From assembly GCF_002007235.1 (NCBI RefSeq), contig NZ_MUHW01000003.1:62001-126000 (forward strand): a stretch of 64,000 bases of DNA. The letters are read 5' to 3'. Every line of letters starts with the position of its first letter. Within the stretch, counting starts at the first letter, position 1. The translations under genes and the position numbers were made by a program. This DNA is from Oribacterium sp. C9 (GTDB lineage: Bacteria; Bacillota; Clostridia; Lachnospirales; Lachnospiraceae). The notes beneath the pieces are model-generated. The model searched no databases, was not told where the DNA came from, and was given only the letters and a program-made list of their open reading frames with translations. Shown here piece by piece: positions 16,283-25,735 of this stretch.

Positions 16283-17458
16283 TTAACACATATCTTCGTA
16301 AATATTTTTTACATCTCTCTCATCCAAACGCACAAAGCCTTCGATGTATCCTGGTCTGCCGTCGCCAAAAACGCAACGTCTGGCCATCTCCGGGATGTCC
16401 TTTGCATTGGCACCAAGCTCCTCTAAATTCTTAGGCATTCCTATAGAGCACAGGAAGTTCTGGAGGCATTGGATACCTTCAAGAGCTGTTTTTTCAGGAT
16501 GATCGAGATCCATGGAGCATCCCCAGACTCTTACTGCAACCTGAGCAAATCGATTTACATCCTTGTCCATTACATAACGAAAAACAGCAGGCATGGTCAC
16601 TGCAAGTCCCGCACCATGGGCACAGTCATACTGTGCCGAAAGCTCATGTTCTATATTGTGGCTGTTCCAGTCCTGAGCACGTCCTACGCCACAGCAGTTA
16701 TTGTGAGCCATGGTGCCTGCCCACATGATATTGGCTCTTGCATCATAGTTATGAGGATCTTCAATAACTCTTGGTCCTTCATGGATCATGGTGAGAAGAA
16801 GCCCCTCTATCATTCGGTCTGTCACCTCCACTTCAGTGGTGGTGGTAAGATAACGCTCATACAGATGCGCTATGATATCGGTTATTCCCGCCGCAGTCTG
16901 ATATGGAGAAAGACTTTCCGTAAGCTGAGGATTCAGTATGGAAAAGCGAGGTCTGAATGCTTCTCCGCTGGCACCTCTTTTGAACTTGCCATCCTCTTTA
17001 GTTATTACAGAATCAGGAGAACCCTCACTTCCTGCAGCTGCTATGGTGAGAACTGTTCCTATCGGAAGCGCCTCGGTCACAGGCTTTCCCTCATAGAAAT
17101 CCCAGAAATCTCCATCATACAATGTTCCAGCAGCTATGGCCTTGGCAGAATCTATGACACTTCCGCCACCTACAGCGAGAATAAAGTCTATATTCTCTTT
17201 TTTGCAAAGTTCGATACCTTCATAAACAAGTCCGCTTCTGGGATTCGGTTTTACTCCGCCAAGCTTCACATATGGTATTCCGTCACGTGCCAGAGCGCCT
17301 TCAACTCTTCCGAGAAGTCCTGATTTCACACAGGAACCACCACCATAGTGGATCAGTACCTTGCTGCCACCGAATCGACGTACATAATCGCTTACTTCAT
17401 CCTCTTTTTCTCTTCCGAAAACAAAACAGGTAGGTGCATAAAAAGTAAAATTCTCCAT
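16283..17458 (-). CDS. Iron-containing alcohol dehydrogenase, BDH/YqhD-like
   Basis: A 391-residue group III alcohol dehydrogenase. It has the cofactor motif GGGSVIDSAKAIAAG and metal ligands in DIIAHLYERY and in the segment HNIEHELSAQYDCAHGAGLA, typical of NADPH-dependent butanol dehydrogenase / YqhD. It reduces aldehydes to alcohols in fermentation or detoxification. AGGAGG four bases before the ATG at 17458 decides the start; a longer frame reaches 17488 without a ribosome site. It is monocistronic with its own terminator and a 17-bp palindrome upstream. The exact aldehyde is unknown. Confidence 0.9.
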   Translation of the reverse strand: MENFTFYAPTCFVFGREKEDEVSDYVRRFGGSKVLIHYGGGSCVKSGLLGRVEGALARDGIPYVKLGGVKPNPRSGLVYEGIELCKKENIDFILAVGGGSVIDSAKAIAAGTLYDGDFWDFYEGKPVTEALPIGTVLTIAAAGSEGSPDSVITKEDGKFKRGASGEAFRPRFSILNPQLTESLSPYQTAAGITDIIAHLYERYLTTTTEVEVTDRMIEGLLLTMIHEGPRVIEDPHNYDARANIMWAGTMAHNNCCGVGRAQDWNSHNIEHELSAQYDCAHGAGLAVTMPAVFRYVMDKDVNRFAQVAVRVWGCSMDLDHPEKTALEGIQCLQNFLCSIGMPKNLEELGANAKDIPEMARRCVFGDGRPGYIEGFVRLDERDVKNIYEDMC

Positions 17459-17551
17459 AAATCCTCCTGAAAATGATATCCTGGACACTCTACACAGGCA
17501 GTCTTAATGAATTTCATAAACTGCCATATATAGGATACTTAAGAAAAAACA

Positions 17552-17568
17552 ATACAATTAAATTGTAT
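17552..17568. promoter_or_regulatory. 17-bp perfect palindrome upstream of the alcohol dehydrogenase
   Basis: ATACAATT-A-AATTGTAT lies about 95-110 bp before the alcohol dehydrogenase ATG, next to a possible TTGTTT/TATATG promoter on that strand. It looks like a dimer-protein operator. It does not match the Rex consensus, and the regulator is unknown. Confidence 0.45.
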
Positions 17569-17602
17569 CATATCTAAAGATCCCACGGGTGATTTTGTGG
17601 AT

Positions 17603-17630
17603 AAAAAAAAGACACGACATCTGTCGCGTC
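17603..17630 (-). terminator. Terminator at the end of the arabinose operon
   Basis: On the minus strand GACGCGACA pairs with TGTCGTGTC around a 2-nt loop, followed by eight T. It lies about 230 nt beyond the araB stop codon. Confidence 0.8.
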
Positions 17631-17702
17631 ACAATAAGTCCCTATTGAAGCATTGTACGGTTCATAAGACTGTATATTATTTTTCTATTGCAAGGCTTGG
17701 GA

Positions 17703-17791
17703 GTTGAAAGAACAGACTGCGAAGCTCTGTACGTATCCGGGTGCACGTAGTGCAAACGGGACGAACAGAGCAAGCAGGATGTACTTTCAAT
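17703..17791. ncRNA. 89-nt quasi-palindromic structured element in the araB 3' region
   Basis: Nested arms pair along the whole element: GTTGAAAG (17703) with CTTTCAAT (17784), CTGC (17717) with GCAG (17774), GCTCTGT (17724) with ACAGAGC (17765), CCG (17737) with CGG (17757), and TGCAC (17742) with GTGCA (17750) around a GTA loop. Short internal loops of similar size separate them. It lies between araB and its terminator, so it would be in the mRNA 3' region; on the plus strand it could be an independent small RNA. It matches no RNA family I recognise. Confidence 0.45.
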
Positions 17792-17858
17792 CGAGTGGGC
17801 CGGTGTCATTCCACTGCATTTTCGTATTATTATATATCGTATTTCTTTATTATGAGTA

Positions 17859-19460
17859 TCACCACTTCATCGCTTCAACAGCAGATCTTTCCACAGCTAT
17901 ACCTTCTTTGTAATGCTTTGTAAAAGTCTCAAATCCTTCTACATCCTGAGGGTCAGGCTCAACAGTAGTACCTGACTGATCTGCGAAGATCTCCTTGGCG
18001 AGGAAATCTCCCAGAGTTCCCGCATCCTTACCGCGAAGCATATACAGTGCAAGCAGGGCTTCTCCCCATGGACCGCCTTCACTTGCAGTATCCATAACCG
18101 TAACAGGAGCATTGACTGCAGCTGCAAGATAATTCTGTGCAACTCCCTTGGTCTTAAATAGACCTCCATGACCGGTAATGCTCTTTACAGGCACCTTCTC
18201 ATCCTTTAAAAGGATATCGAGTCCAAGCTTTACAGCACCGAGGGAAGTATAAAGATGTGCCCTCATGAAGTTCGCCAGTGTGAACTTACTGTTCGGAGTA
18301 CGTGCAAAAAGCGGACGCCCCTCATTTAAATGAGTGATGCCTTCTCCCGAAAAATAACCATATGGAAGAAGTCCTCCACAATCCTTATCACCCTTTAGAG
18401 AGTTGGTATAAAGCTTTCCGTAAAGCTCACCCATGTCAACGCTGTATCCCATAAGCTCTGAAAACTCTTTGAAGAGATTTACCCACGCATTGAGATCGGA
18501 GGTTCCGTTATTTGCATGGGACATGGCAACAGGATAACCATCCGGTGTAGTCACCATATCTATCTCTCTGTAAAGCTTTGAAAGCTTCTTGTCCTGCTGA
18601 AGAACCAGCATAGCGAATGTACTGGTTCCGGCAGATATATTTCCGGTTCCCGGAGCTACCGAATTTGTAGCAACCATTCCGGTTCCCGCATCACCCTCAG
18701 GAGGACACATCGGCACGCCGGCCTTTAATGTACCTGTCTCATCAAGAAGCTTTGCTCCTGCCTCTGTAAGTTTACCTGCCTCCTGTCCTGCAAGAAGAAC
18801 CTTTGGCAGTATGTCACGAAGAGTCCATGGATAGCCTTTGCCCTTTATGAGAGCATCGAACTTACCAACCATTTCCTCATCATAATCAAGCTTCTCTGAA
18901 TCAATAGGGAAGATTCCTGCAGCATCTCCTATACCGGTGACCTTACATCCTGTCAGCTCCCAGTGAATGAAGGAGTCCAGTGTTGTAACAAAAGAGAAAT
19001 CCTTCACAAAGCTCCTGTCCTCCAGAACCATCTGATAAATGTGCGCGATGGTCCAGCGGAGAGGAATATTGAACTGGAAATCTTTTGTCAGGGCATCCGC
19101 TGCCTGCTCGGTATTACTGTTTCTCCATGTCTCAAACGGACTGAGAAGTCTGCCGTCCTTATCAAAAGCGAGGATACCATGCATCATGGCACTGATTCCG
19201 AGAGCCCCGTAGGTCTCCGGTATGATATCATACTGCTCCTTTATATTCTTTACTAATGAGCTGTAGCAACTGCGAAGCCCTCCATGGATATCCTCCATGG
19301 TATAGGTCCATATATCATCGATCAAACGGTTCTCCCAATCATGAAATCCGGTTGCAAGAACATGACCCTTTTCATCTGTAAGGACTGCTTTTATTCTGGT
19401 AGAACCAAACTCGATACCAAGAGCGGTCTTACCTTCCTGAATGATTTCTTTCGCTCCCAT
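17859..19460 (-). CDS. araB: L-ribulokinase-type FGGY carbohydrate kinase
   Basis: A 533-residue FGGY kinase. The N-terminal phosphate-binding motif is LGIEFGSTRIKAVLTDEKG. The catalytic Asp region is PPEGDAGTGMVATNSVAPGTGNISAG. The C-terminal ATP site is in GHGGLFKTKGVAQ and TASEGGPWGEALL. As the last gene after araA and araD it most likely phosphorylates L-ribulose to L-ribulose 5-phosphate. By sequence alone xylulokinase is an alternative. AAAGG stands before the ATG. A hairpin separates it from araD and a large structured element follows its stop codon. Confidence 0.88.
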   Translation of the reverse strand: MGAKEIIQEGKTALGIEFGSTRIKAVLTDEKGHVLATGFHDWENRLIDDIWTYTMEDIHGGLRSCYSSLVKNIKEQYDIIPETYGALGISAMMHGILAFDKDGRLLSPFETWRNSNTEQAADALTKDFQFNIPLRWTIAHIYQMVLEDRSFVKDFSFVTTLDSFIHWELTGCKVTGIGDAAGIFPIDSEKLDYDEEMVGKFDALIKGKGYPWTLRDILPKVLLAGQEAGKLTEAGAKLLDETGTLKAGVPMCPPEGDAGTGMVATNSVAPGTGNISAGTSTFAMLVLQQDKKLSKLYREIDMVTTPDGYPVAMSHANNGTSDLNAWVNLFKEFSELMGYSVDMGELYGKLYTNSLKGDKDCGGLLPYGYFSGEGITHLNEGRPLFARTPNSKFTLANFMRAHLYTSLGAVKLGLDILLKDEKVPVKSITGHGGLFKTKGVAQNYLAAAVNAPVTVMDTASEGGPWGEALLALYMLRGKDAGTLGDFLAKEIFADQSGTTVEPDPQDVEGFETFTKHYKEGIAVERSAVEAMKW

Positions 19461-19495
19461 AATTCTGCCTTTCTCTTAATCAAATAAATACTAAC

Positions 19496-19542
19496 ATGAG
19501 TCACCCACGAGCCGAGTTTTCTCAATCCCGTACGTGACTCAT
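19496..19542. repeat. Hairpin between araD and araB
   Basis: ATGAGTCAC (19496-19504) and GTGACTCAT (19534-19542) form a 9-bp stem around a structured 29-nt loop. There is no U-tract, so it is more likely an mRNA processing or stability element than a terminator. Confidence 0.5.
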
Positions 19543-19562
19543 TGATTTAACCAACCTTTGTT

Positions 19563-20261
19563 TCAGCTCTTCTGTCCGTAATAAGCGTTAGGACCATGCT
19601 TTCTCAGGAAATGCTTATCCAGGATGTTCTGAGGTCCACGCTGTACGTTAGGATCCAGAATTCTCGTATAAATATCCATACGTGCGACCTCTTCAAGAAC
19701 CTTCGCATGGTAAACAGCTTCATTTGCATCTTTACCGAATGTGAAAGGACCATGGTTCATGCACACAACTCCCGGAACATAGATGGGGTTGAGATGCCTT
19801 TCTCTAAAGGTCTCTATGATTACCTTACCGGTATTTGCCTCGTAGTCTTCCTGAATCTCCTGTGTGGTGAGAGCTCTCGTACATGGAACATCACCATAAA
19901 AGTAATCAGCATGTGTGGTACCGTAAAAAGGTACATCCTGTCCTGCCTGTGCAAATGCAACTGCATGTGGCGAATGAGTATGTACTACACCACCGATTTC
20001 CGGAAAAGCATTGTACAGTTCAAGATGGGTCTTTGTATCTGTAGAAGGACTAAGCTCCCCCTCTACCTTGTTTCCCTTGAGATCCATGACTACCATATCT
20101 TCCGGACGAAGTTTCTCATAGGATACCCCTGACGGCTTGATGACAAACAGCCCATTCTCACGATCGATGCCGGAAACATTACCCCAGGTAAAGGTCACGA
20201 GGCCAAGTGCAGGAAGCTGCATGTTGGCTTTATACACTATTTCTTTTAATTCCTCTAACAT
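19563..20261 (-). CDS. araD: L-ribulose-5-phosphate 4-epimerase
   Basis: A 232-residue class II aldolase/AraD-fold enzyme converting L-ribulose 5-phosphate to D-xylulose 5-phosphate. It shows the substrate loop [21 protein letters not shown], the [10 protein letters not shown] segment, and zinc ligands in [13 protein letters not shown] and further on in [10 protein letters not shown]. Length is normal (E. coli AraD is 231). GAGGAGAG lies before the ATG at 20261; a frame open to 20291 has no ribosome site. It sits between araA and araB. Confidence 0.95.
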   Translation of the reverse strand: MLEELKEIVYKANMQLPALGLVTFTWGNVSGIDRENGLFVIKPSGVSYEKLRPEDMVVMDLKGNKVEGELSPSTDTKTHLELYNAFPEIGGVVHTHSPHAVAFAQAGQDVPFYGTTHADYFYGDVPCTRALTTQEIQEDYEANTGKVIIETFRERHLNPIYVPGVVCMNHGPFTFGKDANEAVYHAKVLEEVARMDIYTRILDPNVQRGPQNILDKHFLRKHGPNAYYGQKS

Positions 20262-20372
20262 ATATCTCTCCTCTAAACAGACAATTTCCACCCTGATATC
20301 CTTTGGACGCCGGTCTGTTGTCTATATACTTCCCTGATTACTTTCAGAAAATTTATACGGCTTTAAGCATGT

Positions 20373-20398
20373 AGAAGGAATCCATAGGGATTCCTTCT
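20373..20398. repeat. Hairpin between araA and araD
   Basis: AGAAGGAATCC (20373-20383) and GGATTCCTTCT (20388-20398) form a perfect 11-bp stem with a 4-nt loop. On the coding (minus) strand no U-tract follows, so an mRNA processing or stability role within the operon is more likely than termination. Confidence 0.55.
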
Positions 20399-20411
20399 TT
20401 TCAAGTCTTAA

Positions 20412-21842
20412 TCAGAAACGAAGAAGATCTGCTTCTGTTGTGTCATCGCCGATGGTTACCAGTTCTGTATTTGTAAGCTTTGCAAAAAGGGCAATGTCTT
20501 CTCTTGTCAAAGCTGTGGAAATAACACTGTGATGCGCTCCTCCTGCATAGCACCATCCTTCTGTGCCTATCTCGAAGTTCGGCTTATGACGGAACATTAT
20601 TCTCGCTACAGGAAGCTTAGGCATAGGCTCCTTCTGCTGAACGAGCTCAACATCAGCACAGATTATACGGAAACGATCTCCCATATCTACCATTGTAACC
20701 TGAATAGCGTCACCTGTGATACCATCAAACACAAGACGTGCAGGATCTTCCTTTCCGCCGATTCCGAGAGGATGTACCTGGATTTCAGGCTTTGTTGCTG
20801 CAAATGCAGGCGGAACCTCAAGCATGTGAGAAGCAAGCTCAACTTCCTGTCCATCAGTGAGATCATAAGTGTAATCCTCGATGAATCCTGTTGCACCCTT
20901 TCTGCATTCGGACATCTTCATAAGTACTGATGATAATGCTGATACCTTATAGTCTCCCTCAGGTCCGAATCCAACACCCTTCGCCATGAGGTTCTGAGCT
21001 GCAATACCCGGAAGCTGCTTGAGACCGTGAAGATCCTGGAATGTGTCAGCAAAAGCTCCGATTCCGTTCTTTGCAAGGAACTTGTCAAGTGCCACTTCCA
21101 TTTTTGCCTGTTCACGTACTGCCTCGATATTGTCGGTTTTCATGGTGTAACGGCTTTCGTACTCAGCCATCTTGTCATCCACTTCTTTGTCGGTGACAGT
21201 ATCCATCAGTTTTACGAGATCACCGATACCGAAGTAGTTGCACTCCCAGCCGTAACGGATCTGTGACTCTACACGATCACCGTCTGTAACTGCTACCTCA
21301 CGCATGTTGTTTCCGAAGGAAGCCACACGAAGATGATGTGAATGATCGATAGCCTTTGCAACCTCTGCAAAACGACGGATCTTTGCAAGTACCTTTTCGT
21401 TCTTGAAATATCCGGCAACTACCTCGTGAGGAATTCCGAGACGTGCAACGATGAATCCATATTCACGGTCACCGTGAGCTGACTGGTTCAGGTTCATGAA
21501 ATCCATATCGATGCTGTCGTAAGGAAGCTTCTCATTGTACTGTGTGTGAAGATGCAGAAGAGGCTTTCTAAGCTCCTGTAATCCCTTTATCCACATTTTT
21601 GCAGGTGAGAAGGTATGCATCCATGTGATCACACCGATACAGTCGTCATCAACTGATGCTTTTCTGAGATCCTTGATACAGGTCTCTGAATCGATAACTG
21701 TAGGAAGAAGCTCTACAGAAACCAGACCGTTAAGCTTCTCATTTAAAAATGCTGTCATATCAGCAGCATCCGCTGCAACCTGACGAAGACATTCGTCTCC
21801 GTAAAGATCCTGACTGCCGACTACAAAATATAATTTCTTCAT
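20412..21842 (-). CDS. araA: L-arabinose isomerase
   Basis: A 476-residue enzyme interconverting L-arabinose and L-ribulose with Mn. It opens with FVVGSQDLYGDECL, has GVITWMHTFSPAKMWIKGL, LHLHTQYNEKLP and HGDREYGFIVARLGI, and carries metal-site Glu/His residues in GPEGDYK, ATGFIEDYTYDL, RHKPNFEIG and GGAHHSV. Length is normal. GGAG precedes the ATG by six bases. It follows the ABC permease genes with a 93-nt gap that contains a GCCGCT/AGCGGC hairpin. Confidence 0.97.
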   Translation of the reverse strand: MKKLYFVVGSQDLYGDECLRQVAADAADMTAFLNEKLNGLVSVELLPTVIDSETCIKDLRKASVDDDCIGVITWMHTFSPAKMWIKGLQELRKPLLHLHTQYNEKLPYDSIDMDFMNLNQSAHGDREYGFIVARLGIPHEVVAGYFKNEKVLAKIRRFAEVAKAIDHSHHLRVASFGNNMREVAVTDGDRVESQIRYGWECNYFGIGDLVKLMDTVTDKEVDDKMAEYESRYTMKTDNIEAVREQAKMEVALDKFLAKNGIGAFADTFQDLHGLKQLPGIAAQNLMAKGVGFGPEGDYKVSALSSVLMKMSECRKGATGFIEDYTYDLTDGQEVELASHMLEVPPAFAATKPEIQVHPLGIGGKEDPARLVFDGITGDAIQVTMVDMGDRFRIICADVELVQQKEPMPKLPVARIMFRHKPNFEIGTEGWCYAGGAHHSVISTALTREDIALFAKLTNTELVTIGDDTTEADLLRF

Positions 21843-21935
21843 TTTATCTCCATTCCGCCGCTCTGCCGATCTTCTTTTAGCGGCACATATTGCATAGAAA
21901 ATTTACTTTTAACTTCTTTTTCTTTATCAGAAAGC

Positions 21936-22970
21936 TTATTTACTGCGGTTCTTTACATATGCAAATACACTCTGCAGGATGATAAAGAAACAGAGAAGCG
22001 CAGCCGTTGCGATATTTGCCCAGCTTGAAAGAAGCTTACCGTTTGTATTAACCAGTGTTGTGATAGTTCCTGTGATCATTACACCAAAGAAGGATCCGAT
22101 GACATTACCGACACCACCTGTAAGGAGTGTACCTCCGATAACTGATGAGGCGATGGCATCCATCTCAAATCCTGAAGCCTGCTGTACTGAACCTGACATG
22201 GTGTTCAGGCAGTAGCATATACCACCGATCGAGCAGAGGAAGGATGAAAGAATGTATGCCTTCATCTTGATCTTACGGGTATCCAGTCCCATCATGGCTG
22301 CGGAAGTCTGGTTTCCACCGACAGCATAGAGTGAGCGACCGAACTTTGTGTACTTTAAAAGGAAGAAGGTTGCTGCAACAACCAGAAGTGCGATGATAAC
22401 CGAAATACGGATGAATGGCACCTGAAGCTTTCCTTTTTTATTGACATATCCGAGGAATGCCGGAAGCTGGATCTTGAAATTTGCCCATGCATAAAAGAGT
22501 TTGTTTGTAGTTTCTGTGATGGAAATCTGATCCGTACAGATAACTGCAGTCATACCTCTGGCAAAGAACATTCCTGCCATAGTGATGATAAACGGCTGGA
22601 TTTTCATATAACCGATGAGGAATCCCTGCACTGCTCCGAATACGAGACCGATCACAAGGATCATAAGGATAAGAGGAATACATGGAAGATTCAGCTTACC
22701 CATACCATAGGCGAGGATCATACAGTCCATGGCCACAAGAGAACCTACGGAAATATCTATGCCGCCGCACAGCATGACACAGGTCATTCCGCTGGCAACA
22801 CATATAAGTCCTGCATTAGTGATAAGCAGATTTAAAAATGTCTGAAGGTGAGTGAAACCTTTTCCACTGTAAACTATGCAGCCGATGATATACATAAAGA
22901 AGAACAGGCAAATGGTGATCACCAAAAGCAGTGTATTGCCGTTTAATTTGTCAAAGACCTTCTTGTTCAT
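21936..22970 (-). CDS. Sugar ABC transporter permease, RbsC/YjfF-like
   Basis: A 344-residue BPD_transp_2 permease with about ten helices and family motifs GGIDISVGSLVAMDCMILAY, GRSLYAVGGNQTSAAMMGLD (the ATPase-contact loop) and GFEMDAIASSVIGGTLLTGG. It is the second of two permeases, matching the YtfT plus YjfF arrangement of the E. coli galactofuranose importer. Its start overlaps the end of the upstream permease by one base (TAATG), with GGAGG inside that gene. It forms the membrane channel with its partner and is followed by araA. Confidence 0.93.
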   Translation of the reverse strand: MNKKVFDKLNGNTLLLVITICLFFFMYIIGCIVYSGKGFTHLQTFLNLLITNAGLICVASGMTCVMLCGGIDISVGSLVAMDCMILAYGMGKLNLPCIPLILMILVIGLVFGAVQGFLIGYMKIQPFIITMAGMFFARGMTAVICTDQISITETTNKLFYAWANFKIQLPAFLGYVNKKGKLQVPFIRISVIIALLVVAATFFLLKYTKFGRSLYAVGGNQTSAAMMGLDTRKIKMKAYILSSFLCSIGGICYCLNTMSGSVQQASGFEMDAIASSVIGGTLLTGGVGNVIGSFFGVMITGTITTLVNTNGKLLSSWANIATAALLCFFIILQSVFAYVKNRSK

Positions 22971-24037
22971 TATGCGGCCTCCTTATTCTGAGTTTCATTT
23001 ACCTGTACAAGCTTCTTTGCCTTACGTTCTGCAAGGAAAGCTTTAAATGCAGGAGCCTGGGCTGTTACGATCAGAACTACGATGATAGCCTTGACTACAG
23101 GAGCCTGGTCAGTGGATACGCCCATTGCAAGAAGTGTTACGGTTATCGCCTGAATCGTGTATGCGCCGATTATGGAACCGGCCATATTGAAGCGTCCGCC
23201 TCCGAGGGAGTTTCCGCCCAGTGCTACAGCAAGGATCGAATCCAGCTCATAGTTGCGACCGATGTTGTTGGAGTCTGCGGAATAAATTCTTGAAGAAGCC
23301 ACAATTCCTGCTATACCTGCGCAGAGTCCGCAGATAAGATAACACATGAAGCAGATGTTGCTTGAATTGAGGCCAGAAATTCTGGCAGCTTTTTTATTGA
23401 TACCAACTGACTGAATGTAAAGCCCCATGGCTGTTTTCTTCAGGAAAAGCATTACTACGGCTACTACAACGATAGTAATGAAGATCGCAGTAGGTACAGG
23501 ACATCCCGGTATGAAGTTTCCGAAATATTTGTACGGCTCATAACGTATATAGGTTATCTGATTGTTACAGAGCAGAAGTCCGATGGCTCTTGCAGCTGTA
23601 AACAGGATAAGTGTCGCTACCATAGGCTGAATGTTGAGCTTTGATACAAGGAAACCATTGAAAGCACCGCAGCACATAGCAAGGATAAGTCCGAAAAGAA
23701 GTCCTACTACAAGTGGTACTGCAAGTGTTGTGGTACTGTTGACTCCATATCCTGCAAGCAGCATACATGTTCCGCATGCTGTAAGGCTCATTACCGAACC
23801 AACGGAAATATCAGTTCCGGCAGATACCGCTACGACCAGTGTCTGTCCGACTGCCAGTATCGCAATCTCGGATCCACGGTTCAGGATATCGATGAGACGC
23901 CCATACAGAACTCCGTTCTGTATATTGATGGCAAAGAAATCAGGGCTCTTTATCAGATTTATAAGAAGTACCAGCACCATCATCGCAAATGGCAGAAAAA
24001 GCTGATTTTTTGTTAATGCCTTTATTTTTCCGCTCAT
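22970..24037 (-). CDS. Sugar ABC transporter permease, YtfT-like
   Basis: A 355-residue permease of the same family: SAGTDISVGSVMSLTACGTC, GLYIQSVGINKKAARISGLN as the ATPase-contact loop, and NYELDSILAVALGGNSLGGG. It is paired with the following permease as a heterodimer and starts with a one-base TAATG overlap with the ATPase gene, indicating tight coupling. GGAGG precedes the ATG. Confidence 0.93.
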   Translation of the reverse strand: MSGKIKALTKNQLFLPFAMMVLVLLINLIKSPDFFAINIQNGVLYGRLIDILNRGSEIAILAVGQTLVVAVSAGTDISVGSVMSLTACGTCMLLAGYGVNSTTTLAVPLVVGLLFGLILAMCCGAFNGFLVSKLNIQPMVATLILFTAARAIGLLLCNNQITYIRYEPYKYFGNFIPGCPVPTAIFITIVVVAVVMLFLKKTAMGLYIQSVGINKKAARISGLNSSNICFMCYLICGLCAGIAGIVASSRIYSADSNNIGRNYELDSILAVALGGNSLGGGRFNMAGSIIGAYTIQAITVTLLAMGVSTDQAPVVKAIIVVLIVTAQAPAFKAFLAERKAKKLVQVNETQNKEAA

Positions 24038-25557
24038 TATTTTTCACCTCCTGCAATTGCTCCCATGACAGCCTGCTGAGTCATGGCTCCTTCTTCAGAA
24101 GATATTTCTCCAACCTTCTGACCGTCACGCATTACGCACATCCTTGTGCATGTACGGATCATTTCTTCGATTTCCGAGGAAATAAAGATCACACTCATAC
24201 CCTGCTTAGCGAACTCGAGTACAAGCTTCTGGAATTCGGTTTTTGTACCGATATCAATTCCTCGTGTCGGCTCATCAAGTATCAGGAAATCAGGATGTGT
24301 GCACAGCCATCTGGCAAGGATGACCTTCTGCTGGTTACCTCCGGACAGCTGATTTATAGGTGTCTCACGGGAGGCGGTTTTTATCTGCAGCATTTTGATA
24401 AATTCATCTGCAATACGGTTCTGTTCTTTTATAGGAATTCTCTTGAACATACCGTTTCTTGCCTGAAGTGCAAGAATTATATTCTCACGTACGCTGAGAT
24501 CTCCTATACATCCATCAGCTTTTCTGTCATCAGGAAGATAACCCATACCTGCACGTATCGAGTCTATAGGTGCTTTTGCCTTTAGCTCCTTACCATGCAT
24601 ACTGAGTTTTCCGCCTGTAGGCTTATCCGCTCCGTAGATGCAACGTACCATTTCAGAACGTCCGGAGCCGAGTAGTCCTGTGACTCCAACAACTTCACCC
24701 TTATGGATCTTGAAGTTAAACGGCTTAATGGTTCCCTTGTGGCTGAGCTCCTCAGCTTCAACAACAACTTCATCTGAGAAGCTGCTGTGTCCCTCAGCCT
24801 TGATGGCTGCAAGATCATCAAAATCCTTTCCGAGCATCGCAGCTACAAGCTTTACACGGGGAAGCTCCTGTACGGAATAATCTCCAACAAATGTACCGTT
24901 TCTCATTACAGTAATACGGTCACATACGGCATATACCTGCTCAAGGAAATGTGTTACAAAAAGGATGCCTACGCCCTTATTTTTTAGATCTGTCATAAGC
25001 TTGAAAAGCTTCTCGACCTCGTTGTCATCAAGTGAACTTGTGGGCTCATCCAGTATCAGGACACGGCAATCCATATCTACAGCACGGGCAATGGCTATCA
25101 TCTGCTGTATTGCCAGTGAGTAATTATCAAGAGTTTTTGTTACATCGATCGGAATCTCAAGATCATCCATGATCTTCTTGGCTTTACGGTTCATGGTCTT
25201 CCAGTCAACTGTTCCGAGCTTTGTTTTCGGTTCACGACCGATAAAAAGATTTTCAGCTACGCTCAGATTCGGGCAAAGGTTAACCTCCTGATAAACCGTT
25301 GCGATACCGATATTCTGGGCATCCATTGTTGAGTGGTTATAGATATTGCCCTCAACCCCCTCCATATGCACCTCACCGGAATCACGTTCATAGACACCGG
25401 TCAGACATTTAATGATGGTTGATTTACCGGCACCGTTTTCTCCCATAAGTGCGTGAATCTCACCCTTTCTGATGGTAAGCTGAGCATGATCAAGTGCCAC
25501 TACACCCGGGAAGGTTTTTGTGATATCCCGCATCTCTATCAATACGTTATTAATCAT
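24037..25557 (-). CDS. Sugar ABC transporter ATPase with two ATP-binding domains, YtfR/MglA-like
   Basis: A 506-residue fused ATPase. The first half has Walker A GENGAGKS and Walker B LILDEPTSSLD. The second half has a degenerate Walker A (GLLGSGRS), signature LSGGNQQKV and Walker B LILDEPTRGID. This is the layout of RbsA/MglA/YtfR carbohydrate importers. A frame opens at 25566, but that start would abut AAAGG with no spacing. The ATG at 25557 is nine bases from AAAGG and is chosen. Confidence 0.94.
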   Translation of the reverse strand: MINNVLIEMRDITKTFPGVVALDHAQLTIRKGEIHALMGENGAGKSTIIKCLTGVYERDSGEVHMEGVEGNIYNHSTMDAQNIGIATVYQEVNLCPNLSVAENLFIGREPKTKLGTVDWKTMNRKAKKIMDDLEIPIDVTKTLDNYSLAIQQMIAIARAVDMDCRVLILDEPTSSLDDNEVEKLFKLMTDLKNKGVGILFVTHFLEQVYAVCDRITVMRNGTFVGDYSVQELPRVKLVAAMLGKDFDDLAAIKAEGHSSFSDEVVVEAEELSHKGTIKPFNFKIHKGEVVGVTGLLGSGRSEMVRCIYGADKPTGGKLSMHGKELKAKAPIDSIRAGMGYLPDDRKADGCIGDLSVRENIILALQARNGMFKRIPIKEQNRIADEFIKMLQIKTASRETPINQLSGGNQQKVILARWLCTHPDFLILDEPTRGIDIGTKTEFQKLVLEFAKQGMSVIFISSEIEEMIRTCTRMCVMRDGQKVGEISSEEGAMTQQAVMGAIAGGEK

Positions 25558-25640
25558 TTTCCTCATCCTTTATAAGTAAAATCTCTCGAAATATTCGGAA
25601 ACGATCATATGATCCGTGTTTCCTTTGAATCATTTATAAA

Positions 25641-25666
25641 GGGGATGGCTCTTTGGAACCACCCCC
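25641..25666. repeat. Intercistronic hairpin between binding protein and ATPase genes
   Basis: GGGGATGG pairs with CCACCCC around a 9-10-nt loop (one bulge). On the coding strand it is followed by a weak T-rich run (TTTATAA). Such partial terminators after binding-protein genes raise the binding protein relative to the ATPase and permeases. Confidence 0.6.
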
Positions 25667-25735
25667 GATTGGCTTCTTCGCACTGATGTACGCAGCCTGT
25701 GAGCCGCACTGAGGCTGTCTTTTCATTCAATTAAA

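Noticed and set aside
16469-17323. 284-codon frame antisense to the alcohol dehydrogenase
   Set aside because: Shadow of the real gene; the encoded sequence has no recognisable fold or start signal.
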